A stretch of 64,000 bases of DNA, taken from Candidatus Bathyarchaeia archaeon. GTDB taxonomy: Archaea > Thermoproteota > Bathyarchaeia > Bathyarchaeales > Bathycorpusculaceae. Each line of letters opens with the position of its first letter. The first letter of the stretch is position 1. The position numbers and the translations under genes were made by a program. This document shows positions 17,237 to 24,848 of the stretch, one piece after another. The notes beneath the pieces were generated by a model that worked only from the letters and a program-made list of their open reading frames with translations, was not told where the DNA came from and did no database searches. Location: the NCBI GenBank assembly GCA_038873195.1, contig JAVZEV010000001.1:772490-836489 (forward strand), in the 5' to 3' direction.

Positions 17237-18298
17237 ATGAGCTTTAATAAGATAAGCTTTGAAGAATCCTTAGGAAAAAATGTTGTCGCCGCAGGGAAAT
17301 GTGTTGGTTGCGGCACATGCGTTGTCATTTGTCCTTTCGGTTGTTTAGAATATATGAAAGGCGAGCCGCGAATAGTTAAAGAGTGCAAAGTCTGCGGCAT
17401 CTGCGCACAAACCTGCCCAACATACGAGTGGTCATGGTTGAAAGTGGAAAATTTTGTGTTCGGCAGAGAACGAAAGGCTGAAGAAGAATTCGGCGTCTAT
17501 CGCAGGCTCGCGGTAGCTAAAGCGAAGAATAGTGAAACACTTGAGGTTTGTCAAGATGGCGGCGTTGCTACGGCACTGTTGCTTTTTGCTATGGAAAAAG
17601 GAATTATTGATGGTGCAGTCGTCTCTGGAATCGGTGGTGAAAAACCGTTTTACCCAATTCCAAAGTTAGCCACAACACAGAAGGAAATTATGGAATGTGC
17701 CGGAACAAAATACTCCTATTCGCCCAACATTCTCGCATTGACTGAAGGAATTAAACAAAAAAAGACGAGTTTAGCATTTGTTGGGACGCCTTGCCAAATT
17801 CGTGCAATAAGAAAAATACAAATGTCAGGCTTAAAGAAATATAGTGCGCCTCTAAAATTTTTAGTTGGACTCATGTGTTCAGAATGCTTCACTTACGAGG
17901 GACTAATGGAAAACCACATCAGAGAAGCATTAGGCGTAAACTTGAACTCGATAAAAAAGATGAATATTAAAGGAAAAATGCTCGTCACAACAGAGTCAGA
18001 AGTAAAAGCTATTCCCTTAGCTGATGTTAAGCAATACGTCAGAAAAAGCTGCAGATTCTGCGATGACTTCAGCTCTGAATTGGCAGACATATCCGTCGGC
18101 GGTCTCGGACTCGACGGCTGGACTTTCGTGATAATACGCACAAAAGAGGGAGAAGAACTCTTTGAAGCAGCAGAAAAAACTGGAATAATTGAAACTCGAC
18201 CAGTAGAAAAAGGCGAGTTTGCGCTTAGTTTACTCTTAAAGCTTTCAGCGAAAAAACGAAAAACCGCAAGCGAAGAAATAGCTCAGCCTAAGAGCTAA
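17237..18298 (+). CDS. FrhB/FpoF-family F420- or ferredoxin-linked oxidoreductase
   Basis: About 353 aa. Two N-terminal [4Fe-4S] motifs, CVGCGTCVVICP and CKVCGICAQTCP, precede an FrhB N/C domain pair with GGVATALLLF, GTKYSYSPN, GTPCQIRAI and the late cysteines KSCRFCDDF. FrhB-type proteins bind FAD and transfer electrons between F420 (or similar) and Fe-S partners. An upstream in-frame start at 17162 exists, but TTTTAAACTTA near 17187 looks like box A, so the ATG at 17237 is preferred. Its neighbours make F420, supporting F420 as a ligand. It overlaps the convergent nitroreductase by 11 bp. Confidence 0.8.
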   Translation: MSFNKISFEESLGKNVVAAGKCVGCGTCVVICPFGCLEYMKGEPRIVKECKVCGICAQTCPTYEWSWLKVENFVFGRERKAEEEFGVYRRLAVAKAKNSETLEVCQDGGVATALLLFAMEKGIIDGAVVSGIGGEKPFYPIPKLATTQKEIMECAGTKYSYSPNILALTEGIKQKKTSLAFVGTPCQIRAIRKIQMSGLKKYSAPLKFLVGLMCSECFTYEGLMENHIREALGVNLNSIKKMNIKGKMLVTTESEVKAIPLADVKQYVRKSCRFCDDFSSELADISVGGLGLDGWTFVIIRTKEGEELFEAAEKTGIIETRPVEKGEFALSLLLKLSAKKRKTASEEIAQPKS

Positions 18299-18923
18299 TC
18301 CACCCGTTAAAAGCACATATTTCACTCAATGGTTTTCGAGGAGGAAGCTGCGGTTTTTCACTTGCATACCCCATGATAACCATAGCTTGCGGTTCAAATT
18401 CTCTCGGCAGTCGCAGAACTTCTTTTATAGCTTCTTGACAGAAAAGTGGTGCGCAAATCCAACATGCGCCAAGTCCGTGGTGATGGGCTAAGAGGAGCAG
18501 GGTTTGGATGTATGCTGCTACGCTTTGAGTTGCCATTAAGTATTCAGCCTTTCGCCTTCGCTGGTCTGGATATTCGTACATGTCTGCCATTGTTACACAA
18601 GCAATCATAACAATTGGGCTTTTTGTGATTCTATCCAAACTCTCAACTTTCACAATCTTTTCAGCTTCCCCTTTGGGAACACCATCCTTAAGCATGTCAA
18701 AAAGCCATACTTTGCCCATTTTAGCGGCTAATTTTTTCTTTACTTCGTCATCGTCTATTACTATTATGCGCCATGGCTGAGCGTTGTGAGCAGAAGGAGA
18801 CCACCGTGCCAAATCTAAAACGGCAGTTATGAGTTCACGTGAAACTTTAGTGGACGTGAATCTTCTAATACTTCTTCTCGACTTTACCAGTTCAGTTATA
18901 TCCAAATTTATTCCTCTTTCCAC
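18288..18923 (-). CDS. nitroreductase family, FbiB C-terminal-like; candidate dehydro-F420-0 reductase
   Basis: A 211-aa FMN-dependent nitroreductase-fold protein. SRRSIRRF and SPSAHNAQPWR are FMN-binding motifs; GLGACWICAP and EPQAMVIMGYA are in the C-terminal half. The central part (MGKVWLFDMLKDGVP, then YPDQRRRKAEY, then QSVAAYIQTLL) resembles the C-terminal domain of mycobacterial FbiB, which reduces dehydro-F420-0 made from phosphoenolpyruvate. Its place between cofE and cofD fits that role. An alternative is a general oxygen-insensitive nitroreductase. A start slightly downstream is also possible. Confidence 0.75.
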   Translation of the reverse strand: MERGINLDITELVKSRRSIRRFTSTKVSRELITAVLDLARWSPSAHNAQPWRIIVIDDDEVKKKLAAKMGKVWLFDMLKDGVPKGEAEKIVKVESLDRITKSPIVMIACVTMADMYEYPDQRRRKAEYLMATQSVAAYIQTLLLLAHHHGLGACWICAPLFCQEAIKEVLRLPREFEPQAMVIMGYASEKPQLPPRKPLSEICAFNGWISS

Positions 18924-19005
18924 GTTCTTTATTTGAATTGTAAGTTTTTAAAATCGTGGTTTAGAGTCAGCTTTATGAAGTTAAATGAGAGCTTTACCCT
19001 TGTGA

Positions 19006-19938
19006 ATGTTTATGGGATTCGTGACAGCTCTTGCTGGCGGAGTAGGTGCAGCCAAACTGTTACGCGGTCTTATTCAGATAATCCCACCGCAGGATTTAGT
19101 GATTGTTGGTAACACAGGCGACGATGCAGAACTTTATGGACTCCATATAAGCCCAGACTTGGACATAATCATGTACACGCTAGCCGGGATTATTGATGAA
19201 ACGAAAGGGTGGGGCGTTTCTGGCGACACATTCAACTGCCTCGACTTGCTGGGTAAGCTTGGACTTGAAACATGGTTTAAGCTTGGCGACCGCGATTTGG
19301 CAGTTCATATCTTAAGAACAAAAATGTTGAAGGAAGGCATGACGCTTTCACGGGTCACAACAGAACTCTGCAAGATGTTTGGAGTCGAAGCCAAACTCGT
19401 GCCCATGAGCAATGACCCTGTGAGAACTAAAGTATTGTCGGGCATGCTTCGCCTTGAGTTTCAGGAATACTTTGTAAAAAGAGAAACCAAAGATGCAGTA
19501 ACTGGCGTGTTGTTTGAGGGAGCAGAAAACGCTAAACCCACACCTGGCATAATCAAGGCAATAAGGGAAGCAGACCGCGTTGTCGTATGCCCAAGCAATC
19601 CTATATTGAGCATATTGCCTATACTCGCAGTTTCGCCAATCAGAAAAGAGTTACAAAAAACTAATGCGTATGTTGTTGGCATCAGCCCAATCATAGGCGG
19701 AAAAGCGCTCAAAGGACCAGCAGATAAAATTATGGCTAGTATGGGATTGGAAGCCTCAGCATATGGCGTGGCTAAATTTTATGCAGACTTTCTTGACCAT
19801 TTCATAATAGATAAGGTCGATGAAGACTATAAGAGACGGATAGAAGAGTTAGACGTAAAAGTAACTGTTACTGATACGGTAATGAAAACTCTGGAAGATT
19901 CTATTCGTTTGGCTAAAATCGCCATGGAAGTGAAGTGA
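19006..19938 (+). CDS. cofD: 2-phospho-L-lactate/PEP transferase of F420 synthesis
   Basis: A 310-aa protein typical of CofD. The N-terminal TALAGGVGAAKLLRGL, NTGDDAELYGLHISPDLD and WGVSGDTF are hallmark segments, and CPSNPILSILPIL and SPIIGGKALKGPADK follow. It transfers a lactyl-phosphate or enolpyruvyl-phosphate unit to the deazaflavin Fo, giving F420-0 or dehydro-F420-0. The start is 19006 or the ATG at 19012. It is divergent from the FbiB-like nitroreductase over an 82-bp gap with a nearly symmetric TTTTTAAAA that could serve both. Confidence 0.95.
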   Translation: MFMGFVTALAGGVGAAKLLRGLIQIIPPQDLVIVGNTGDDAELYGLHISPDLDIIMYTLAGIIDETKGWGVSGDTFNCLDLLGKLGLETWFKLGDRDLAVHILRTKMLKEGMTLSRVTTELCKMFGVEAKLVPMSNDPVRTKVLSGMLRLEFQEYFVKRETKDAVTGVLFEGAENAKPTPGIIKAIREADRVVVCPSNPILSILPILAVSPIRKELQKTNAYVVGISPIIGGKALKGPADKIMASMGLEASAYGVAKFYADFLDHFIIDKVDEDYKRRIEELDVKVTVTDTVMKTLEDSIRLAKIAMEVK

Positions 19939-19945
19939 TGATTGA

Positions 19946-20140
19946 TTATATTTCACGAATTTCGCATTGAAGTTTCTTTATGATTTCTTCAGCCTTTGCT
20001 GGTTCGACTTTTAAAGTGTAAAGCTTCCTTGGCGTGCGCAGTTTCAGTTTTACAACATCCTTTAATCTTTTCACTGCACAGTAATCCGCACGCTCACTTA
20101 TGCTGATGAATTTTTCCTCGTCAAAGATTTCAGAGGGCAT
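19946..20140 (-). CDS. ribosomal protein L38e-like small protein
   Basis: A 64-aa protein starting MPSEIFDEEKF. It contains the stretch CAVKRLKDVVKLKLRTPRKLYTL, then KVEPAKAEEIIKKL. The basic centre, the K-Y-T-L motif and the Lys/Ala-rich C-terminal helix match eukaryotic eL38 and the archaeal versions found in some TACK and Asgard lineages. An upstream ATG at 20161 exists, but GGGAGG sits ~5 nt before the ATG at 20140, fixing that start. It would be a 60S/50S large-subunit protein. It ends 7 bp from the cofD stop, convergently. Confidence 0.78.
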   Translation of the reverse strand: MPSEIFDEEKFISISERADYCAVKRLKDVVKLKLRTPRKLYTLKVEPAKAEEIIKKLQCEIREI

Positions 20141-20272
20141 GAATCCTCCCACGTTAGACACTTCTTGAGTGACGCCACATTTTTATCTGTTTTGGTTAGG
20201 CACAATCTCCAACTTTAAGAGCAAATGATATCTGCAATTTCCAACAAAGAAGAACACAAAGGAAGAGAAAGA

Positions 20273-21193
20273 ATGGCAAAAAGAAAGCTTGAGGGAATTT
20301 TTGTTCCACACGTAACGCCTTTCAAACGTGACGGCAGTCTTGATGAAAAAGCGTTAAGAACATGCGTAAGGTTTTGGCTGGAAGGCGGAGTTTCTGGACT
20401 CGTGTCGTGTGGAAGCAACGGAGAAGCACCGTATCTATCTAGGGAAGAAAGGAAAAAAGTCATAGAAACAGTGATGGACGAGGTTAGCGAAAAAACAATC
20501 GTCATCGTTGGGACCGGCAGCATAAGCACTAGAGAGACTATTCTGTTCACAAAGGACGCAAAAGATGCTGGAGTTGACGCAGCACTTGTGGTCACACCGT
20601 TTTATTTCAAACTCTCAAACAAAGAAGTGCTAAAGCATTATGAGGCTTTGTTGGAGACTGTTGACCTTCCAATCATTCTCTACAGTGTCCCAAAATTCAC
20701 GGGTTATTCTCTCGAACCAAACTTGATACAACAACTCGCATCAAAATACGAAAATGTTATCGGAGTTAAAGACAGCAGCGGAAACCTTGGCACTATAACT
20801 GAAACTATAAGGTTGGTTGGCGACAAAATCTCAGTTCTGGCTGGAACAGCCGAAGTAACTCTTCCCACACTAATCGCGGGCGGAAGCGGTGCAGTCATAG
20901 CCGTTGCAAACGTGTTCCCAAAACTATGCAACGAAATTTATGAAAGTTTTAAAAGAAGAAACTATGAAAAAGCGGGTAAACTACAGCAACAAATATCGCA
21001 CATAAACGAAATACTCGTGAAAAAATACAACCAACTATCATCCATAAAAGAAGCACTAAACATTTTAGGACTGCCAGGGGGATATCCGCGTATGCCATCT
21101 TTGCCATTAGAAAAGGAAAATAGAAAGGAAATTGAGACTTTTGTGAAAAATTTGTCTGCTATGCCTTTGTATGGAAAAATTAAGAAATTATGA
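20273..21193 (+). CDS. DapA/NAL family class I aldolase (dihydrodipicolinate synthase-like)
   Basis: About 306 aa, a TIM-barrel lyase. The GSNGEAP motif (~50) takes the place of the usual GTTGE. The catalytic Tyr lies in LYSVPKFTGYS (~137) and the Schiff-base Lys in GVKDSSGN (~166). The family makes dihydrodipicolinate for lysine or cleaves keto-deoxy sugar acids; no other lysine genes lie nearby, so the substrate is not certain. The start at 20273 is preferred to 20225 because a purine-rich AAGGAAGAGAAAGA lies just upstream and family alignment begins there. Confidence 0.82.
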   Translation: MAKRKLEGIFVPHVTPFKRDGSLDEKALRTCVRFWLEGGVSGLVSCGSNGEAPYLSREERKKVIETVMDEVSEKTIVIVGTGSISTRETILFTKDAKDAGVDAALVVTPFYFKLSNKEVLKHYEALLETVDLPIILYSVPKFTGYSLEPNLIQQLASKYENVIGVKDSSGNLGTITETIRLVGDKISVLAGTAEVTLPTLIAGGSGAVIAVANVFPKLCNEIYESFKRRNYEKAGKLQQQISHINEILVKKYNQLSSIKEALNILGLPGGYPRMPSLPLEKENRKEIETFVKNLSAMPLYGKIKKL

Positions 21194-21258
21194 GGATATT
21201 TTATGTTCGCATTAACAAAAGATGACCGCCAATAAGAGCCAATAAAAATCAATAACTA

Positions 21259-21268
21259 TATATATAAC
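21259..21268 (+). promoter_or_regulatory. TATA box of the NfeD-like/stomatin operon
   Basis: TATATATAAC lies ~25-30 bp upstream of the ATGs at 21289 and 21295. The spacing implies an almost leaderless transcript for the NfeD-like gene, followed by the stomatin gene read by overlap. Confidence 0.55.
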
Positions 21269-21288
21269 CTAATGTTCACTGATATCTG

Positions 21289-21747
21289 ATGACGATGAGA
21301 CTCACCCTTACAATCAAAGCCGACGAGCTGAAACTTGCACAATTATTAGACAAATTCTCAGAGCAATATAGAGCAACTTATGCGCTCAAACGCAAAAACG
21401 GCGAATTCATTCTCCAAATGAACACAGACAACTTCGGCGAACTAGTGAGAAGACTAAACCACCTAAAAGATTGCATCTTCAAAGTTGAAGAAATACACGG
21501 TGGAGGATTATTGGAAAAACTAAACGTGAAGCCGATAAAAACTAATGTTGACGCCTTAGTCGGCAAGGAAACAGTGGCTAAAACTGATGTCGACCCAATC
21601 AATGGTGGTGTAGTCAAGCTCATGGGTGAACTGTGGTTTTGCCGACCAGAACAAGATAAAGTTATAAAAGAAGGAACAAAAGTAAGAATTGTGAGGGTAG
21701 AAGGAGTTAGCCTTATAGTGGAGGAGGTGGAAGAAACAGATGTTTGA
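21289..21747 (+). CDS. NfeD-like soluble OB-fold protein with unusual N-terminal domain
   Basis: A 152-aa protein. Residues ~88-150 (ALVGKETVAKTDVDP, GGVVKLMGELWFC, EGTKVRIVRVEGVSLIVEE) form the OB-fold seen at the end of NfeD proteins, which pair with stomatins. The N-terminal ~85 residues are not the usual protease or transmembrane segments. They look like a small alpha/beta domain (LTLTIKADELKLAQLLDKF). No membrane helix is evident. Its stop overlaps the stomatin start, so the pair is translationally coupled, a classic NfeD-SPFH arrangement. Confidence 0.7.
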   Translation: MTMRLTLTIKADELKLAQLLDKFSEQYRATYALKRKNGEFILQMNTDNFGELVRRLNHLKDCIFKVEEIHGGGLLEKLNVKPIKTNVDALVGKETVAKTDVDPINGGVVKLMGELWFCRPEQDKVIKEGTKVRIVRVEGVSLIVEEVEETDV

Positions 21748-22678
21748 AACGATACTACTAACCATGATAATAGCCCCAATAATAGTAGTTGTCATAGCGT
21801 TTCTGGCTTCTGGAGTGCGAAGAGTAAACCAATACGAAAAAGGAATCGTTGAAAGATGGAACGCTTACGAAAAAACCGTTGAGCCAGGGTTAAGGTTCAT
21901 AATACCCTTCGTTCAGAGAATGTTTCGCGTCAACATGCGAGAACAAGTCATCGATGTACCGCCGCAAGAAATTATCACAGAAGACAACGTTGTTGTAACA
22001 ATCGACGCCATAATCTATTATCAAGTGATTGACCCGAAGAGGGCGCTTTATGAAGTGGAAGACTTTGAACTTGCTATAGTAAAGCTTGCGCAGACCACAT
22101 TGAGGAACATTGTAGGCGAAATGTCGCTGGACGTATGTCTAACGTCAAGAGAAAAAATAAACACAGAACTCAGGAAAGTCTTAGATGAGGCTACAGATAA
22201 GTGGGGCGTCAAAGTTAACAGAATAGAACTTCAGAGAATTGACCCCCCAAGCGACATCCAACAAGCAATGCACAAACAGAAAACAGCAGAACAAGAAAGA
22301 AGACAAATGAGACTTATAGCAACAGGAAGAAAAGAAGCCGCAGCACAAGACAGAGAAGCTGCAATATTAAGAGCTCAAGGAGAGAAAGCAGCAGCAATAC
22401 TGAAAGCTGAAGGAGAAGCTAAATCTATAGAAACAGTAGCAGCAGCACAAGCCCAAGCAATAAAAATGGTTTCCGAATCCGCAAACCAATACTTCAAAGA
22501 AAACGCTCAGCTAAACAAGAAATTAGACGTTATAAGAGACACATTCGCACAACAAACAAAGATAGTCGTCCCATCATCAGCGGAAATTCTTAACGTACTT
22601 GGGCTGGAAGGCGCACCATTGATTCCTATAAAGTCAGAAAAGAAGACAAATGAACAAGCTGAGGCAACGAGAGGATAA
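21740..22678 (+). CDS. SPFH/stomatin-prohibitin family membrane protein
   Basis: A 312-aa protein. An N-terminal hydrophobic helix (~4-24) is followed by the SPFH domain (VRRVNQYEKGIVERWN, PGLRFIIPFVQRMFRVNMREQ, QEIITEDNVVVTIDAIIYYQV). A long Ala/Glu/Gln-rich coiled coil (~190-245) and a C-terminal segment with SAEILNVLG follow. Stomatins form membrane-bound rings that organise lipid domains or proteases. It overlaps the NfeD-like gene by 8 bp and is followed after 3 bp by a small membrane protein, making a three-gene unit. Confidence 0.92.
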   Translation: MFETILLTMIIAPIIVVVIAFLASGVRRVNQYEKGIVERWNAYEKTVEPGLRFIIPFVQRMFRVNMREQVIDVPPQEIITEDNVVVTIDAIIYYQVIDPKRALYEVEDFELAIVKLAQTTLRNIVGEMSLDVCLTSREKINTELRKVLDEATDKWGVKVNRIELQRIDPPSDIQQAMHKQKTAEQERRQMRLIATGRKEAAAQDREAAILRAQGEKAAAILKAEGEAKSIETVAAAQAQAIKMVSESANQYFKENAQLNKKLDVIRDTFAQQTKIVVPSSAEILNVLGLEGAPLIPIKSEKKTNEQAEATRG

Positions 22679-22681
22679 CCA

Positions 22682-22957
22682 GTGTTTCAGCTCGAACTAC
22701 TCTTCTGGCTTCTCATCATCATGGTATTATTACTAATAGTTTCTTCAGGAATAAAGAAAGCCGAGCCGAAAGTCAGAAGCTATGTAAAGGAGTTTCGAGA
22801 AGAACCCAGCGATGTGGATTTAAGACTTACCTACAAGAGATTCAAAGAACTTTATCCTTACTCTCAGATAACCTACCAAGAATATAAGAAACTGCAGATG
22901 GAAAGAGCCTTTAAACGAGCAGTAAGCTCAGAAAAGAACAAAAGAATGGTAAGATAA
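22682..22957 (+). CDS. small single-pass membrane protein after stomatin
   Basis: A 91-aa protein with a GTG start. One strongly hydrophobic helix (~5-22) is followed by a charged, Lys/Arg-rich cytoplasmic part (KVRSYVKEFREEP, KRFKELYPYSQITYQEYKKL). I recognise no family. Its start lies 3 bp after the stomatin stop, so it is probably part of the same operon and may associate with the stomatin ring. The gene ends 2 bp before the 3' end of the minus-strand tRNA-Val. Confidence 0.6.
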   Translation: MFQLELLFWLLIIMVLLLIVSSGIKKAEPKVRSYVKEFREEPSDVDLRLTYKRFKELYPYSQITYQEYKKLQMERAFKRAVSSEKNKRMVR

Positions 22958-22958
22958 G

Positions 22959-23033
22959 TGGGCCGGACCGGATTTGAACCGGTGACCTTCCGCACGTCAA
23001 GCGGATGTCCTAACCGAGCTAGACTACCGGCCC
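22959..23033 (-). tRNA. tRNA-Val (anticodon GAC)
   Basis: A complete cloverleaf on the minus strand: acceptor GGGCCGG/CCGGCCC with an A discriminator, anticodon stem TCCGC/GCGGA around loop TTGACGT, and T arm ACCGG-TTCAAAT-CCGGT. The anticodon is GAC. CCA is not encoded. Its 5' 40 bases (22994-23033) are duplicated at 28313-28352, so this gene is the attachment site of the integrated element. The present 5' half and promoter region come from the element side, while the 3' half is host DNA. Confidence 0.95.
22994..23033. repeat. left attachment repeat, within the intact tRNA-Val
   Basis: Forty bases identical to 28313-28352. The identity ends where base 22993 (c) differs from 28312 (a) and 23034 (t) differs from 28353 (g). 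It covers tRNA positions 1 to ~40 and also encodes a peptide of the integrase (RAGSLARLGHPLD). Confidence 0.95.
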
Positions 23034-23286
23034 TTGTATTTTCAGTAAAGGAGCCGTTATTAAAGAGTTTTTGGTCAATGTTGTTTAGGTCAATTGGGTC
23101 AATCTTGCTGTTCGTCTGCTTATTTTTAATAACTGAGTTAGCATACTCTAAACTTTGCTTGTGGTATTCAAACCTAGGCTTCTTTGTCGTTGGATCTAAT
23201 CCTATGTAGTGCTTGACTCTATAGTAATTGTTGCCAATGCGCTGCAAGTAGCCTTCTTTTCCACAGACCCCACAGACAACCTTCAT
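23034..23286 (-). pseudogene. integrase N-terminal fragment, int(N)
   Basis: The ATG at 23286 follows GGAGGTGAAAGC at ideal spacing. The 84 residues before the repeat begin MKVVCGVCGKEGYLQRIG with a CxxC zinc-like pair, then YYRVKHYIGLDPTTKKPRFEYH. That N-terminal pattern is common to archaeal tyrosine recombinases of TACK lineages. The frame continues into the tRNA repeat and then meaninglessly through the tRNA 3' half. In the excised circle it would continue instead into the C-terminal part at 28312. This is a naturally split gene and not decayed: both halves are intact in frame. Confidence 0.85.
23052..23062 (-). promoter_or_regulatory. TATA-like box now upstream of tRNA-Val, inside int(N)
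   Basis: The minus strand reads CTTTAATAA about 23 nt before the tRNA 5' end, close to the usual distance for an archaeal tRNA promoter. It lies in the integrase coding sequence supplied by the element. It would replace the original tRNA promoter, which now sits beyond 28352 next to a TTTTAAAA about 30 nt from the right repeat. Confidence 0.45.
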
Positions 23287-24026
23287 TCTAGCTTTCACCT
23301 CCCTACTGTTTTTGACTGCACCTTGGGTCAATCTAAGCATATAAAGACCATTAAAACTGGTTCGTTAACGGTTTAGTATGTATTCAATGCTAAAACAAAC
23401 TATTTACATCAACCATAAGCAATACATTTTAAAGCATAATTCTGTCCTAGACAGGTAACAATAAACACATACTAAAAGGCTTGAAAATAGCTCTGTCCTG
23501 TCTGCATATCTTTATGATTCCCTATTTAAAAGTGATTAAAAAAAGGAATGGGCAGTCTTGCAATCAAACGACACCATGCCTTGGATTTCCCGAACTGCCT
23601 CCCAAGGGCTTTGTTCGCTGAACAGAGAATGAACATAAGGTTCCTTACTTGATTAAGCTATATTCTACTTGATATCATGTGACTTACATGCAAGACAAGG
23701 CTATTTTTAGTATGGATGGGTAGTCTTGTTGGGCATTAAAAAAGAAAAAGTTTATAAGGGAAAGTCCCTTCTTTTCTTTCCCAGGAAGGAAAAAAAGCCA
23801 CAGTCTGAACTCGAAATGACGAATCATGCATAAGCAATAGTTATTTATTTACTTAAAGCTCAAATCTTATTGGTATTTACTAGAAAAGAAAGAAGTGAAC
23901 TTATCCTATTTATGATAAGTGATAATAGTCTATCTTAAACTGATAAACTCTTTGAGTTTTCATGTAAACTATTTGTAATTCATCTTCATCACTTATTATT
24001 ACACCTTTTTGGCAGTGTGTTTTAAA
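23287..24026. other. 740-bp non-coding region of the integrated element
   Basis: No convincing ORF. Three parts stand out. A GC-richer island at ~23545-23640 contains CCTTGG/CCAAGG (23579-23607) and TGTTC/GAACA (23612-23624) stems, plus an alternative GGCAGT/ACTGCC pairing. A TATA-like TTTATAAGGG at 23751 overlaps a perfect AAGGGA-AAG-TCCCTT hairpin (23756-23770), followed by an imperfect palindrome at 23772-23793. ATGGGYAGTCTTG occurs at 23548 and 23716, with a variant at 25006. It could hold a small RNA, a replication origin or operators. Confidence 0.4.
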
Positions 24027-24497
24027 ATGAGTAGAGAGTCTGATAGAAGATATCCTATTGATAAATCTCGTTATTATCAGTCTGTTGGAAAACTTCTTCC
24101 ACATAGAATTGGGCAAATACTTCAAGAATTAGGATTTGGGTCATGGATTGCTCAGGGTCAATCAAATGATGTTGATCTCAAAGTTTTCGATGATGAAGGT
24201 AATTTGATAATAGTAGCAGAGATTCTCAATTGGTCTTCACGCTCAGAACTATCAGAAAACAGAAAGAACCGGATAATTAAGAATCTCTTACATTATAATT
24301 GTAAGAGACTTTTGATTTATACGACCTTAGAAAATGAACAAGTCCTCGATACCTTCGCCACTTATGGAATTTCTCTTCTTAAGATAGGTTTTCAGCTGCT
24401 ACCGAAGTATTTCTATGATTTCTGTGCTAACAAGAACCAAATAGAATATAGGAAGACTGATTCAAGAGAAACCATAGACAACTTAGATCGAAGATAA
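24027..24497 (+). CDS. PD-(D/E)XK nuclease-like small protein of the element
   Basis: A 156-aa protein from the ATG at 24027; a TTG at 24009 is an alternative. A conserved-looking core has a helix with Glu34 (IGQILQELGFG), then SNDVDLKVFDDEGNL with Asp48 and Asp50, then VAEILNWS with Glu65. The spacing recalls the restriction-endonuclease-like fold, where E...D...ExK is typical; here the last Lys position is Asn, so activity is uncertain. A role in DNA metabolism or defence for the element is inference. Confidence 0.55.
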   Translation: MSRESDRRYPIDKSRYYQSVGKLLPHRIGQILQELGFGSWIAQGQSNDVDLKVFDDEGNLIIVAEILNWSSRSELSENRKNRIIKNLLHYNCKRLLIYTTLENEQVLDTFATYGISLLKIGFQLLPKYFYDFCANKNQIEYRKTDSRETIDNLDRR

Positions 24498-24593
24498 TTC
24501 AGTATTTACAGTCTTCTAGAATAGAAATTGTGCCTTCTGAAACAAGTGAATTGGCAGTCACAAGTCTATGACAAAATTTTAGGAGGTGATATT

Positions 24594-24848
24594 ATGGTTA
24601 CATTAGAGAAAACATATGTTAACGTCTACAAACTACATTTCATAGATGAGTCTGAGCATGATCAGTATCAGATTGTATTGTCCAAGAACATCAACACAGT
24701 TCGTTACTATGTAAAGAAACTGATGTATAATAGAGGATGGTTTCTAACTGATTTCTATGAATTAACTATCTATGATGACCATCTCTGGCTTACAAGATAC
24801 ATAATAAGATACAACGTTGTGAATGGAAAGATTAGAAGAAGAACTTAA
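24594..24848 (+). CDS. 84-aa protein of the element, unknown
   Basis: The ATG at 24594 is preceded by TAGGAGGTGATATT, a strong ribosome-binding site that overrules upstream starts. The protein (VTLEKTYVNVYKLHF, then VRYYVKKLMYNRGWF, then DDHLWLTRYIIRYN) is rich in aromatic and basic residues and looks like a small alpha/beta fold without membrane helices. I recognise no family. It lies between the nuclease-like gene and a short overlapping ORF, on the same strand. Confidence 0.6.
   Translation: MVTLEKTYVNVYKLHFIDESEHDQYQIVLSKNINTVRYYVKKLMYNRGWFLTDFYELTIYDDHLWLTRYIIRYNVVNGKIRRRT

Noticed and set aside
6633-19938. Methanogenesis gene set
   Set aside because: CODH/ACS, F420 synthesis and an FrhB homologue are present, but no mcr, mtr or hdr gene lies in this window. 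The content fits acetyl-CoA metabolism alone.
22873-23340. A 155-aa minus-strand ORF running across tRNA-Val
   Set aside because: Its first part is the true int(N) fragment, but the section through the tRNA 3' half and beyond is only the accidental continuation made by integration.
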